A stretch of DNA of 64,000 nucleotides from Zavarzinella sp. Lineage in GTDB: Bacteria; Planctomycetota; Planctomycetia; Gemmatales; Gemmataceae. Below the pieces are notes generated by a model. That model was given only the letters and a program-made list of their open reading frames with translations. It was not told the origin of the DNA and searched no databases. The DNA lies in contig JAWKTI010000005.1 in assembly GCA_041399155.1 (NCBI GenBank), positions 248,001-312,000 on the forward strand, read 5' to 3'. The first letter of the stretch is position 1. The number at the start of each line of letters is the position of its first letter. Of this stretch, positions 1-7,799 are shown in pieces. The translations under genes and the position numbers were made by a program.

Positions 1-2
1 CT

Positions 3-435
3 CCTCAGCGTATTAAAGATAGGCACATTGTTGAAATTGCCGACCATCGGGTGTTGCTGAAAAACCAGGAACATGTTGTTGACGAACGCATTCTGAGTCT
101 GCCCGGCGGACCATACAGCAAGCTACCTTTCAGTTTGTTCTTTGTACCAATGAACGACTTCCAAAAAATGAATGTATTTCGAAAATTCTGGATCGATTTC
201 AGCCCCCGAGAATATCGTTGTGAATATGCAATTCGCCGACCACCTCCAATCATTGGATATGCCAGTTAGTGTTATGGATCAACATAAGCGAAAGAATTTT
301 TTGACCAGCCAGCTACAAGATGGCACTACTGCTACATTCAACAAATGGCATTCCAGAAGTGGTTTCGGTGTGTATGCCAAAAATGCGACTATAGCATTTC
401 GAAATATAATCTTTGAAAAATTACCAAGCAACTAG
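3..435 (+). pseudogene. 3' end of an unrecognised gene, possibly frameshifted
   Basis: The window opens inside an open frame that runs from base 3 to a stop at 267-269. A second open frame (172-435) begins directly behind an in-frame stop and carries the more domain-like ending, with the segment VYAKNATIAFRNI. That segment resembles the last strand of concanavalin-like (DUF1080/LamG-type) domains of planctomycete proteins, but this is only an impression. Joining the frames near 171-175 would need a one-base change and give one continuous reading. The 5' part lies outside the window. It could equally be two unrelated remnants. Codon use is AT-rich like the next two genes. Confidence 0.3.
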
Positions 436-448
436 GAGAATCTTTAGT

Positions 449-844
449 ATGAATATTTTCAAAAAGCTATGGAACTGGCTATTTGGCTGGCTGATCAGAG
501 TTGGACCATTAACGAACATTGGAGGCGGTGTCAATGTATACGCCCCAATTGGTGGAGAAACTGTCGGTAGAACTTTTTACATAGATGGCACTAGTCCAGG
601 CATGTCACCCAACCAAGTTAATTGGAGCTTATTCGAATTTGATAACACTGCAGCAATCCAATCCGGCAATTTTTCTGTAACTGGTGCATTTTCACATCGT
701 TTAACGTTGAATCAGATTAATGAATCGAACAACCCACATATTTTGAAACTATATTCAGGAATGTCGGGCAATGCTAAAGATTTTGAGCTATATATCGTTA
801 ATATTGATCCAGTAATAGAGACAGAAACAATATCGTTTCCATAA
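449..844 (+). CDS. Small unknown protein with N-terminal hydrophobic segment
   Basis: This encodes 131 residues. ATG 449 is chosen because an AGGAG sits about ten bases upstream; an ORF start at 413 is less likely. Residues 1-20 (MNIFKKLWNWLFGWLIRVG) form an amphipathic, Trp-rich hydrophobic start that could be a membrane anchor or poor signal sequence. The remainder is rich in alternating polar and hydrophobic residues, suggesting a beta-sandwich. No family is recognised. The motif PGMSPNQ around residues 52-58 recurs as PGMSPQR in the next gene, so the two may be related or act together. The AT-rich composition differs from the main genome and suggests acquired DNA. Confidence 0.55.
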   Translation: MNIFKKLWNWLFGWLIRVGPLTNIGGGVNVYAPIGGETVGRTFYIDGTSPGMSPNQVNWSLFEFDNTAAIQSGNFSVTGAFSHRLTLNQINESNNPHILKLYSGMSGNAKDFELYIVNIDPVIETETISFP

Positions 845-905
845 TACAAATAGATGTTTTATTTTATAGAATTATTATTGCCTCATGAATCATTAGGGAA
901 ATATC

Positions 906-1199
906 ATGGCAAAAAATGTAAAAGTTGAGGGAACCGTCAATAGTTCATACAGAAACAATGTTATAAAAGTTAAGTGTGTATTATACAGACGCAACGCAAT
1001 GGGTAGAATAATTGGCAAATTTCAAGCATATCAGGATGCAACTTATGACTCTGGTACAGGTTCATATATGGTTACGTTTCCAAATGTGCCTGAAGCTCCG
1101 GGGATGAGTCCCCAAAGATATGTCGTGAAAGTAGATATCATTTTTCAGACAAATACTCAGCGAGATACCTCTCATTGCCGTTCAGTAGACGTTACCTGA
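906..1199 (+). CDS. Small unknown protein, probable beta-rich fold
   Basis: This encodes 97 residues with no signal peptide or membrane segment. ATG 906 is preceded by AGGGA at good spacing. The sequence alternates charged and hydrophobic residues in strand-like runs (NNVIKVKCVLYRRN, YVVKVDIIFQTN), consistent with a small Ig-like or C2-like sandwich. It shares the PGMSPxx motif with the upstream gene, 61 bases away in the same direction, so the pair is probably co-transcribed. No function is recognised. AT-rich codon use matches its neighbour. Confidence 0.55.
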   Translation: MAKNVKVEGTVNSSYRNNVIKVKCVLYRRNAMGRIIGKFQAYQDATYDSGTGSYMVTFPNVPEAPGMSPQRYVVKVDIIFQTNTQRDTSHCRSVDVT

Positions 1200-1238
1200 T
1201 TATTTTTTGTAGCACGTCAGGTAATAACTCAATTGAAA

Positions 1239-1709
1239 CTAAAAAATTACGACATCTTCAATTGGGAATAAGCCAGTAGGACAAGCATCCGGCAGTTCAT
1301 TGACCTGGACTCCAGCTACTTCCATTTCCGAATCGCTGATCAGGGTGTTGGGTTCGTCGCGGTGCTTCAACAGCTGCATAACTTCCCTGGCATTCAGTTG
1401 CGTGGTCATGTCGCTGGGATCTACACCCGTGGGTGGGCTTTGTGTATTAGAACGAGGTGATCGACACCTGATCGTTCGGCAGCAGTGCGACACGCCAAAT
1501 CAGCTGACTATTGACTTGGGTGCTGATGGTGCTGCCCAGATCACGAATCATTACCAGTCCATCGGCCAGTAGAATCGCACGATGCACCTTGGAAGTGCTT
1601 TTGCGATCGAGCAGCAGGTCCCAGTTTTTCTTGCGACTAATGACAGTTCTTTTCTTCACCAGATGAAATTCCTGGCCATCTGATGGAATCTGCCGTGCTT
1701 TTTAGAAAA
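1239..1709 (-). pseudogene. Decayed FHA-domain protein
   Basis: Read on the minus strand, about 1700 to 1447 encodes a recognisable FHA core: RKSTSKVHRAILLADG followed by MIRDLGSTISTQVN and LLPNDQVSI, which matches the family pattern of a Ser-x-x-His loop, RDLGST turn, VN and final strand. No start codon with a ribosome site precedes it, and an in-frame stop occurs near 1705. The frame ends at 1447, while the acidic tail typical of such proteins continues in another frame from about 1493 to 1239 (SDSEMEVAGVQVNELPDA). FHA domains bind phosphothreonine and often work with Ser/Thr kinases. Broken both at the N-terminus and inside, it is best called a remnant. Confidence 0.6.
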
Positions 1710-1978
1710 TGCCCTACCGGTGATGAAGAATTGGCACAGAGAAAACGGGGCAACTGGCTACTACCAGGAAATGGTATTTTAGCCTTAAGCCCGTTTCTGG
1801 TCGTTAATATTCGCGTGCTGGGGAAATAGGATTCGTAGCCAAACATACACAAACGCCTGCTGAAAAGCTGTCTGAAGTAATTAAGAGCGTTCACTCATTC
1901 AATAAGCATCGATAACAATAATTCTTCAGATATGATTCTTGCTTCAACAGACTTATTATTAATTTGAGTATTGTGAAG
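1710..1978. other. Intergenic stretch without recognisable gene
   Basis: I see no supported coding sequence here. Only short frames without ribosome sites occur, and the upstream FHA remnant suggests decayed sequence. Confidence 0.4.
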
Positions 1979-2001
1979 GATGCAGAGCGAAACTCTGCAT
2001 C
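1979..2001 (-). terminator. Stem-loop behind the fasciclin gene
   Basis: GATGCAGAG and CTCTGCATC form a perfect 9-bp stem around a 5-base loop, 15 bases beyond the stop codon of the minus-strand fasciclin gene. No T-run follows on the minus strand, so it may be a stabilising 3' hairpin or a U-tract-less terminator. Confidence 0.45.
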
Positions 2002-2016
2002 GAAGCAAACTGCGAC

Positions 2017-2490
2017 TTACTTGGGAATCAGGACGGTGTCGATCACGTGAATCACACCATTAGCGCATTTGATGTCGGTCTTGGTGACTTTGGCGTCGCC
2101 AATTTTCACTCCGTCTTTGGTGCTGATCTTGAAGCCGTTCACTTCTTTACCATCCAGACCAACAACGTCTTTGGCATAAACATCTTTGCCCACAACAACG
2201 TGTGCCAACAGAATCTTCTTCAGTAATTCCTTGTCTGCAAGCACTTTCTTGATGGTTGCATCACCCAGTTTGGCGAATGCTTCATCGGTAGGAGCAAATA
2301 CCGTGAAAGGACCTTTGCCTTTCAGAGTTTCAACAAGTTCTGCAGCTTTGACAGCGGCCACCAGGGTGTTGAACTTGCCAGCAACGGCGGTGTCAACAAT
2401 GTCCTTGGGTTCTGCGGCATTCGTGTTGGTAGAACCGAACGATAATGTGAGAACAGCAAACAGAGAAGCAACAATAAATCGTTTCAACAT
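2017..2490 (-). CDS. Secreted fasciclin (FAS1) domain protein
   Basis: This encodes 157 residues. The ATG at 2490 is chosen over an in-frame TTG two codons earlier because AAGGA lies about nine bases before it. Residues 1-26 are a signal peptide ending near NAA. The mature protein is a single FAS1 domain: GPFTVFAPTDEAFAKL is the conserved H1 box and GVIHVIDTVLIP the H2 box near the C-terminus. FAS1 domains are extracellular adhesion modules, and single-domain versions of about 130 residues are common in bacteria as secreted or surface proteins of unclear ligand. It is monocistronic, followed by a stem-loop and divergent from the oxidoreductase at 2709. Confidence 0.93.
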   Translation of the reverse strand: MLKRFIVASLFAVLTLSFGSTNTNAAEPKDIVDTAVAGKFNTLVAAVKAAELVETLKGKGPFTVFAPTDEAFAKLGDATIKKVLADKELLKKILLAHVVVGKDVYAKDVVGLDGKEVNGFKISTKDGVKIGDAKVTKTDIKCANGVIHVIDTVLIPK

Positions 2491-2708
2491 AATCAAAATC
2501 CTTACTTTTTTAGTAACTGCAACAATCGCACATGTGCATCAACATCAATAGACAGAACAATCAATCCGTCAAACGATTCATCATTTTTTCATTGATTTCT
2601 TTGTTCGCTGTGATCTCAATCTTAGAGCATCAGCAGATAATTTTGCTTTCTGGTTGCAACCGATCTTTGTCTGTGCGATTCTAGACAGGTTGCTTTCAGG
2701 GGATAGAC

Positions 2709-3971
2709 ATGGGGAACGATTTCAAACAATTTGCGGTAGCGGGATCGATGCTTGCTGGTGCGGCTGCACTGGATGCGATGCAGAAGAACAACGATGAATT
2801 ACGGATCGGCCTGATTGGTTGTGGGGGGCGTGGCACTGGTGCCGCTTCGCAGGCACTGAAGGCAGATTCGAATGTTCGGTTGACTGCCATGGGCGATGCA
2901 TTTGAGGATCGCCTGCAAAGCAGTCTGAAAACATTAAAAAATTATGAAGCACTGGCGGCAAAAATTGATGTCCCTGCTGAACGCCAGTTTGTGGGCCTGG
3001 ATGCTTACCAGAAAGTGTTGCAGCACTCCGATGTGGTGCTGCTTTGCACCCCACCTGGCTTTCGCCCACAGCACCTGAAGGCGGCGATTGATGCGGGCAA
3101 GCACGTTTTTGCAGAAAAACCAGTTGCAGTCGATGGGCCAGGCATTCGGTCGGTGCTGGAAAGCTGCAAAAAGGCCCAGGAAAAGAACCTGGGGGTGCTT
3201 TCCGGGCTCTGTCTGCGTTTTCACTACGGTTTTCAGGAAATCATCAAACGTGTGCACGATGGGGCGATTGGCGATCTGAAAGTCTTACAGGCAAACGACT
3301 TACGTACCGGTCGCTGGGCGAGAACCCGCCAGCCGGAATGGACTGATCTGCAATATCAGATGCGAAACTGGTACAACTTCACCTGGTTATCGGGTGACTT
3401 TAATGTGGAACAGCATGTCCACTTTCTGGATGTCTGTGCCTGGTTAATGAATGGGCAATATCCCACTGCTGCAACGGGGGTGGGTGGCAGGCAAGTTCTT
3501 ACTGGCAAAGAACATGGAAACATTTACGACCATTTTTCGATTGTCTACGAGTATGCAGATGGGGCGAAAATGTTCAGCAACACCCGTCAACAACCCGGCT
3601 GCAAAAATGAACTGTCCGCATCGGCGATTGGCACCAAAGGAATGGCGTTCCTTTCCGAACGAACGGATGGCATTTATCTGACGAATCCCGAACGGTGGGT
3701 TTATCAGGGGAAAGAAAACAACATTTACCAGACAGAACATGATGAATTTTTCATGAGTATCCGTGCGGGCAAGCCATTCAACAACGGGGAGTATATGGCA
3801 AAGAGTACCCTGTTGGCCATCATGGGGCGCATGGCCGCTTACACCGGACAGCGAATTACCTGGGAGATGGCATTGAACTCCAAAGAAAGTCTGGTACCTG
3901 ACCAACTGGACTGGAAGATGAAACTCCCAGATCCGCCCATTGCCATTCCTGGTATTACGAAATTTCAATGA
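2709..3971 (+). CDS. Gfo/Idh/MocA-family oxidoreductase
   Basis: This is a 420-residue NAD(P)-dependent sugar or polyol dehydrogenase-like protein. GCGGRG at residues 37-42 is the Rossmann dinucleotide-binding loop, and AEKPVAVDG near residue 135 is the family's EKP motif with its catalytic-region lysine. The C-terminal half is the typical GFO/IDH/MocA alpha/beta domain. The first 25 residues (hydrophobic AVAGSMLAGAAALDA) resemble a Tat or Sec export region without a clear twin arginine. ATG 2709 follows AGGGGAT. The stop is eight bases from the next gene, a TIM-barrel isomerase, so the two likely act in one sugar-conversion pathway. Substrate cannot be told from sequence. Confidence 0.9.
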   Translation: MGNDFKQFAVAGSMLAGAAALDAMQKNNDELRIGLIGCGGRGTGAASQALKADSNVRLTAMGDAFEDRLQSSLKTLKNYEALAAKIDVPAERQFVGLDAYQKVLQHSDVVLLCTPPGFRPQHLKAAIDAGKHVFAEKPVAVDGPGIRSVLESCKKAQEKNLGVLSGLCLRFHYGFQEIIKRVHDGAIGDLKVLQANDLRTGRWARTRQPEWTDLQYQMRNWYNFTWLSGDFNVEQHVHFLDVCAWLMNGQYPTAATGVGGRQVLTGKEHGNIYDHFSIVYEYADGAKMFSNTRQQPGCKNELSASAIGTKGMAFLSERTDGIYLTNPERWVYQGKENNIYQTEHDEFFMSIRAGKPFNNGEYMAKSTLLAIMGRMAAYTGQRITWEMALNSKESLVPDQLDWKMKLPDPPIAIPGITKFQ

Positions 3972-3979
3972 GGTAACAC

Positions 3980-4933
3980 ATGGAAACCAACTGGAATCTC
4001 ACGAACACACGTCGGCAGTTTCTGGCAGGAACTGCCATCGCTTCCGCTACCCTGCTGCACAATGGTGGGGTGTGGGCCGAAGAAAAACCAGCCGCACCTA
4101 CTGAATTTCAAGTCGCCTGCATGACCCTGCCATATTCGAACTTTCCATTTGCCAGAGCACTGGAAGGGATTCGCAATGCTGGCTACAAGTTTGTTGCGTT
4201 AGGCACCACCCACCTGGAAGGGGGCAAAAAAGCAGCCATCATTGGGGATTCCACCAGTCTGATGGCAGCCAAAGCAGTGGGCAAACAGTGCCGAGATGCG
4301 GGACTCGAGCCACTCATGATGTTCTCATTAATTTATCCCGAAGCCACCAATGGCTTGAAAGTTCTAACGCAACGCTTACAGCAGGCCGCAGCAGCAGGAA
4401 TTCCCCAGGTGCTGACTTTTGGCCACACCAAAGGTGGGAACCATGAAGTCTGGATTGAACGGCTGAAACTTCTTGGTCCAATTGCAGAAAAAGAGGGTGT
4501 GGTGCTGGTGATTAAGCAGCACGGTGGGGAAACGGGTACGGGTGCGGCCTGTGCGAAGATTGCTGAAGCGGTCAATCACCCACATGTGCAGGTGAATTAT
4601 GATGCGGGTAATGTCATGGATTACCTGAATGTTGACCCGATTTCTGACTTAAAAACTTGTGCAGCAAGGGTTTACAGTTTTTGCATCAAAGACCACCGTA
4701 ATTTTCCAAAAGATGAGGACTGTGGACCGGGCCTGGGTGAAATTGACCACTACAAGTTGCTGCACCTGGTGGCGAATCTGGGAAGAAAGATCCCACTATG
4801 CTGTGAAAATATCTTCGCACCGCTGCTACCCAGACCAAAAACAGCAGAGGGTGTTGATGCGATGGCAAAACGGGCAAGAGAGTTTCTGGATCTGGTCATT
4901 CAAGGGCTGCAAACCGTTCAGACTGGCAAGTAA
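3980..4933 (+). CDS. Tat-exported sugar phosphate isomerase/epimerase (xylose isomerase-like TIM barrel)
   Basis: This encodes 317 residues. The N-terminus has a twin-arginine signal (TRRQFLAG, RR at 11-12, then an Ala/Thr-rich stretch ending near VWAEE). The rest fits the AP endonuclease 2 / xylose isomerase-like fold, with motifs such as VVLVIKQHGGE, NYDAGNVMDY and the CIKDH segment that supply acidic and histidine metal ligands. Planctomycetes encode many such exported isomerases next to Gfo/Idh/MocA proteins, as here (8-base gap, same strand). Likely role: isomerisation or epimerisation of a sugar in the periplasm. The end lies 21 bases from the convergent lipoprotein gene. Confidence 0.88.
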   Translation: METNWNLTNTRRQFLAGTAIASATLLHNGGVWAEEKPAAPTEFQVACMTLPYSNFPFARALEGIRNAGYKFVALGTTHLEGGKKAAIIGDSTSLMAAKAVGKQCRDAGLEPLMMFSLIYPEATNGLKVLTQRLQQAAAAGIPQVLTFGHTKGGNHEVWIERLKLLGPIAEKEGVVLVIKQHGGETGTGAACAKIAEAVNHPHVQVNYDAGNVMDYLNVDPISDLKTCAARVYSFCIKDHRNFPKDEDCGPGLGEIDHYKLLHLVANLGRKIPLCCENIFAPLLPRPKTAEGVDAMAKRAREFLDLVIQGLQTVQTGK

Positions 4934-4954
4934 CGAAGCTCTTACCGATTTGTG

Positions 4955-5698
4955 TTATTCCACAGGTATTTTTTTGCCCAGTTTCTCTGCCGCTTTTTGT
5001 AACGTGGCAGAGTGATCAATATTCAACACTTCCGGCTGGGCCAATAGCGAGCGGTTTTCCAGATCGGTGTACCGCACAATCATATTCACACGGGTGATAT
5101 CCACGTGGTAGGTGCTCCAGGGCAAAAAGAGCGTGTAGCCTTCACCAATCAGATCCCTTCTCAAAAACCTGCTGGCTGTGGCTGCATCAATTCGCCATTG
5201 TTCCAGTAAGCGTGCGGAACTGCCACCTTTGGGCGATTGATCAAACAGATCAATCACAAAAGAACCATTCCCACGCAGCGGAGCGGTTTCATCCACACCA
5301 AAAACGTAGACTCGTGCCAACAACCCAGGCTGATCCTCCCCACCTCTTGTGGGATCGGGGGCATAAATTACCTTGTTGTTCCATGCCACCGATACGCGGG
5401 CTGCCTGATCGGGACGCTCTGCACCTGCTACAAAGTTTACCTGCTCTTTCTGAGCTGGTACCACCATCTCAGGCGGGGGTAACTTCCCCACAGTATCTTT
5501 TGTGGGAGCCGCAGATGGGGTGATGGCATCTGATTTGGCAGCCTGTACCTGATCCGGCAGGGCGATCATCGGTTGCTCTGGCGTTTTTGCCCGAAAACCG
5601 AATGTCTCTTCCAGCGGTGATTTGCAACCGGTATTCACCAGCAGGCAGCATCCCAAACTGAACCATGTATATCGCGAAAATAAATGACCTTTCTTCAT
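4955..5698 (-). CDS. Putative lipoprotein of unknown function
   Basis: This encodes 247 residues. The N-terminus is a lipoprotein-type signal: basic start, hydrophobic run, then VNTGC with Cys near residue 25 as the likely lipidated residue. A Pro/Ala-rich linker follows, then a globular domain from about residue 90 with strands such as VSVAWNNKVIYAPDP and a final segment naming the variable VDITRVNMIVRYTD. No family is recognised. It follows the giant secretin gene by 34 bases on the same strand, so it may be a pilotin-like or accessory protein for it. That role is inferred from position only. Confidence 0.7.
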   Translation of the reverse strand: MKKGHLFSRYTWFSLGCCLLVNTGCKSPLEETFGFRAKTPEQPMIALPDQVQAAKSDAITPSAAPTKDTVGKLPPPEMVVPAQKEQVNFVAGAERPDQAARVSVAWNNKVIYAPDPTRGGEDQPGLLARVYVFGVDETAPLRGNGSFVIDLFDQSPKGGSSARLLEQWRIDAATASRFLRRDLIGEGYTLFLPWSTYHVDITRVNMIVRYTDLENRSLLAQPEVLNIDHSATLQKAAEKLGKKIPVE

Positions 5699-5732
5699 TA
5701 TTGGTTACCATCCATGGTAAAAAATCTTACGG

Positions 5733-7799
5733 TTACTTGCGGTTCATTGGCATTTCAATTGCTGGTTTCAACAGTGCCGGGTTCACCAGATTAGCCGGAT
5801 TTGAGCTGGTCGCTGAAATCGGCAGCACGGGCACCGTCGGCAATGAAGAATCCGCTTTCGACGGATCTTTTGGTGCTTTCGGCTGTGCTGGTGAAGGCAA
5901 GTCAGGCAACTTCGGCACTTCAATCCCTGGGGTTGAAGGACTTGCAGGTGGTATTTCACCTTCGGGTAAAGGCTTTGGCAGTGTCAACGGCTGTTCCATC
6001 CCCGGAGCCTGTGGTTGTACCCACGATTCGGAGGGCACAATTTCACCAGGAACACGATCGCCCAGGCCACTGGTCGGTCCACTATAGATCTTGTCGATTT
6101 CCTGGAGCCGCCAGTTCATCTTGCGTGCTTCTTCCATCAGCAACCGTTCTGAATCAGCCGAGTTACGAATGATGTGCGGCGTCATAATGAACAACAGCTC
6201 GCGTTTGACCTGTTCCTGCGTACGGAAGCGGAACAGAGTACCCACGTAAGGCAGGTCGCCCAGCCACGGCACTTTGCTTTCAAAGCGTGAATCCGACTTG
6301 CTGATCAAGCCACCTAACACCATTGTTTCCCCATCACCCACCAGGACAGTGGTAGAAATCTGCTGCAGGTTGAAAGCAGTGGCAAACAACCCGTTCCCTA
6401 ACGGAATCAGCGAATCCTGTGGTGAAGACACACTTGGATCAACCCGCATCAGGATCTTGCCATCAGGATTGATCCGTGGGGTGACCCGCAAGGTAGTACC
6501 CAGTAAAACTCGGTCAATCGTTTGCTGCAAGGTACCCAGTGCTGTTGCCTGGCTGCCCGTTGTATAGGGGAAGTCCTGACCAACAAACACCTGGCCCACC
6601 TGATTATCCAGCGTCGTAATGGTGGGACGCAAGACAGTATCAATCCGACCTTGTAACTTCAAAGCCCGGACCAGCACGTTGACCGTGTCGCTGGCGGCAG
6701 AGAACACGAAACCACCCACACCCGCCTGTCCAACCCGACCCACGCCATAGTTGGTAAGACCCTGGAAGCCCACCACACCCGAATTGGTGATCGAAGGCTG
6801 ACTGACTGCGTTGGTGGTGTTAAACCCAAACGGATTGACGACATCCGTACCAGTGGTATTTACCGTTACCCCAGGTACCAGTGTGCCACCATTGGCCGCA
6901 CTGAAAACGTTACCCAGTGCGGGCACCAGGCCACGGCTAAAGAGTACTGGAGACTGCAGGCCGATTTCCACACCAAAATCTTCGCTGTTGTTCAGCACTA
7001 CTTCCGCGATCATCACTTCGATCGACACCTGTAGTGGTTGAGCATCCAACTGATTGATGATTGGCAGAATCGCTGCATAGGCCTGTGGGGTGGCACTGAT
7101 AAGCAGGTTATTGGTCACCGGCTCTGCAGCGATCACAATATTCCGCTGAATCTGCTGAAAACCAGACAACTGATTCCCACTTTGAATCACGGACAGAGAG
7201 TTATTCAGGTACGTCTGCAAAACGTTGGCGACATCAGCCGCACCCGCATTCCGCAGTTTGATCACATGATTGCCACGCAGATCGACAGCAGAATCTTCCA
7301 GGCGAGCAATGATGGCTGCAATGGCATCCAGATCGTTCTGACTGCCAGCAACGATGATCGAATTGCTTCGTTCATCGACCGTAATCTGCAAATTAATCAG
7401 GTTGGCACTGACACCTGGCTGGCCAGTCAATGTCAGCAGTGGTCGATTCGCAGCACCACCGCCCAGACCTCCGGCACCTTGTGTTGCACCGAAGAACAAC
7501 TGCTGAATCAGGTTGGCGGTCAATACCGCATCTGCCTTTTTCAACGTATAAATATTGATCTGAGCACTAGCTGCACTGGGCACATCCAGATCGTCGACCA
7601 GTGCCATCAGCAAAGCCATCGTTTTCTTGGGTGCAGACAACAACAGGCTGTTGCTGCACATCCGGGGTGATATGTACATCTTCCAGATAGCCGGAAGAGA
7701 TCGAGCCATCACCATTCGACCGGAAAAACTGCAGCGAGGTCGTCTTAGTGGTGTTGGTTGCCTGGGAACCAAGCTGCACGCCAGTATTACCCTGACCAC
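5733..7799 (-). CDS. Secretin pore domain, C-terminal part of a frameshifted giant secretin gene
   Basis: This open frame holds the C-terminal third of one secretin gene; sensible reading begins near 7650, at SLLLSAPKKTMALL, in continuation of the upstream frame. It contains the last N-domain (DERSNSIIVAGSQNDL, TNNLLISATPQAY), then the secretin barrel: VSIEVMIAEVVLNNSEDFG, VGQDFPYTTG, LRVTPRINPDGKI, VLGGLISKSDSR, VPWLGDLPYVGTLFR and ELLFIMTPHII. These are hallmarks of type II/IV pilus secretins, which form outer-membrane gated channels. A Pro-rich tail follows. A one-base shift (+1, or loss of two) separates it from the N-terminal frame. Read with that correction the whole protein would be 2093 residues. 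Confidence 0.88.
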   Translation of the reverse strand: MVRVILACSLVPRQPTPLRRPRCSFSGRMVMARSLPAIWKMYISPRMCSNSLLLSAPKKTMALLMALVDDLDVPSAASAQINIYTLKKADAVLTANLIQQLFFGATQGAGGLGGGAANRPLLTLTGQPGVSANLINLQITVDERSNSIIVAGSQNDLDAIAAIIARLEDSAVDLRGNHVIKLRNAGAADVANVLQTYLNNSLSVIQSGNQLSGFQQIQRNIVIAAEPVTNNLLISATPQAYAAILPIINQLDAQPLQVSIEVMIAEVVLNNSEDFGVEIGLQSPVLFSRGLVPALGNVFSAANGGTLVPGVTVNTTGTDVVNPFGFNTTNAVSQPSITNSGVVGFQGLTNYGVGRVGQAGVGGFVFSAASDTVNVLVRALKLQGRIDTVLRPTITTLDNQVGQVFVGQDFPYTTGSQATALGTLQQTIDRVLLGTTLRVTPRINPDGKILMRVDPSVSSPQDSLIPLGNGLFATAFNLQQISTTVLVGDGETMVLGGLISKSDSRFESKVPWLGDLPYVGTLFRFRTQEQVKRELLFIMTPHIIRNSADSERLLMEEARKMNWRLQEIDKIYSGPTSGLGDRVPGEIVPSESWVQPQAPGMEQPLTLPKPLPEGEIPPASPSTPGIEVPKLPDLPSPAQPKAPKDPSKADSSLPTVPVLPISATSSNPANLVNPALLKPAIEMPMNRK

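Noticed and set aside
7038..7670. A 210-residue plus-strand frame opposite the secretin
   Set aside because: Shadow of the secretin barrel and N-domain coding sequence.
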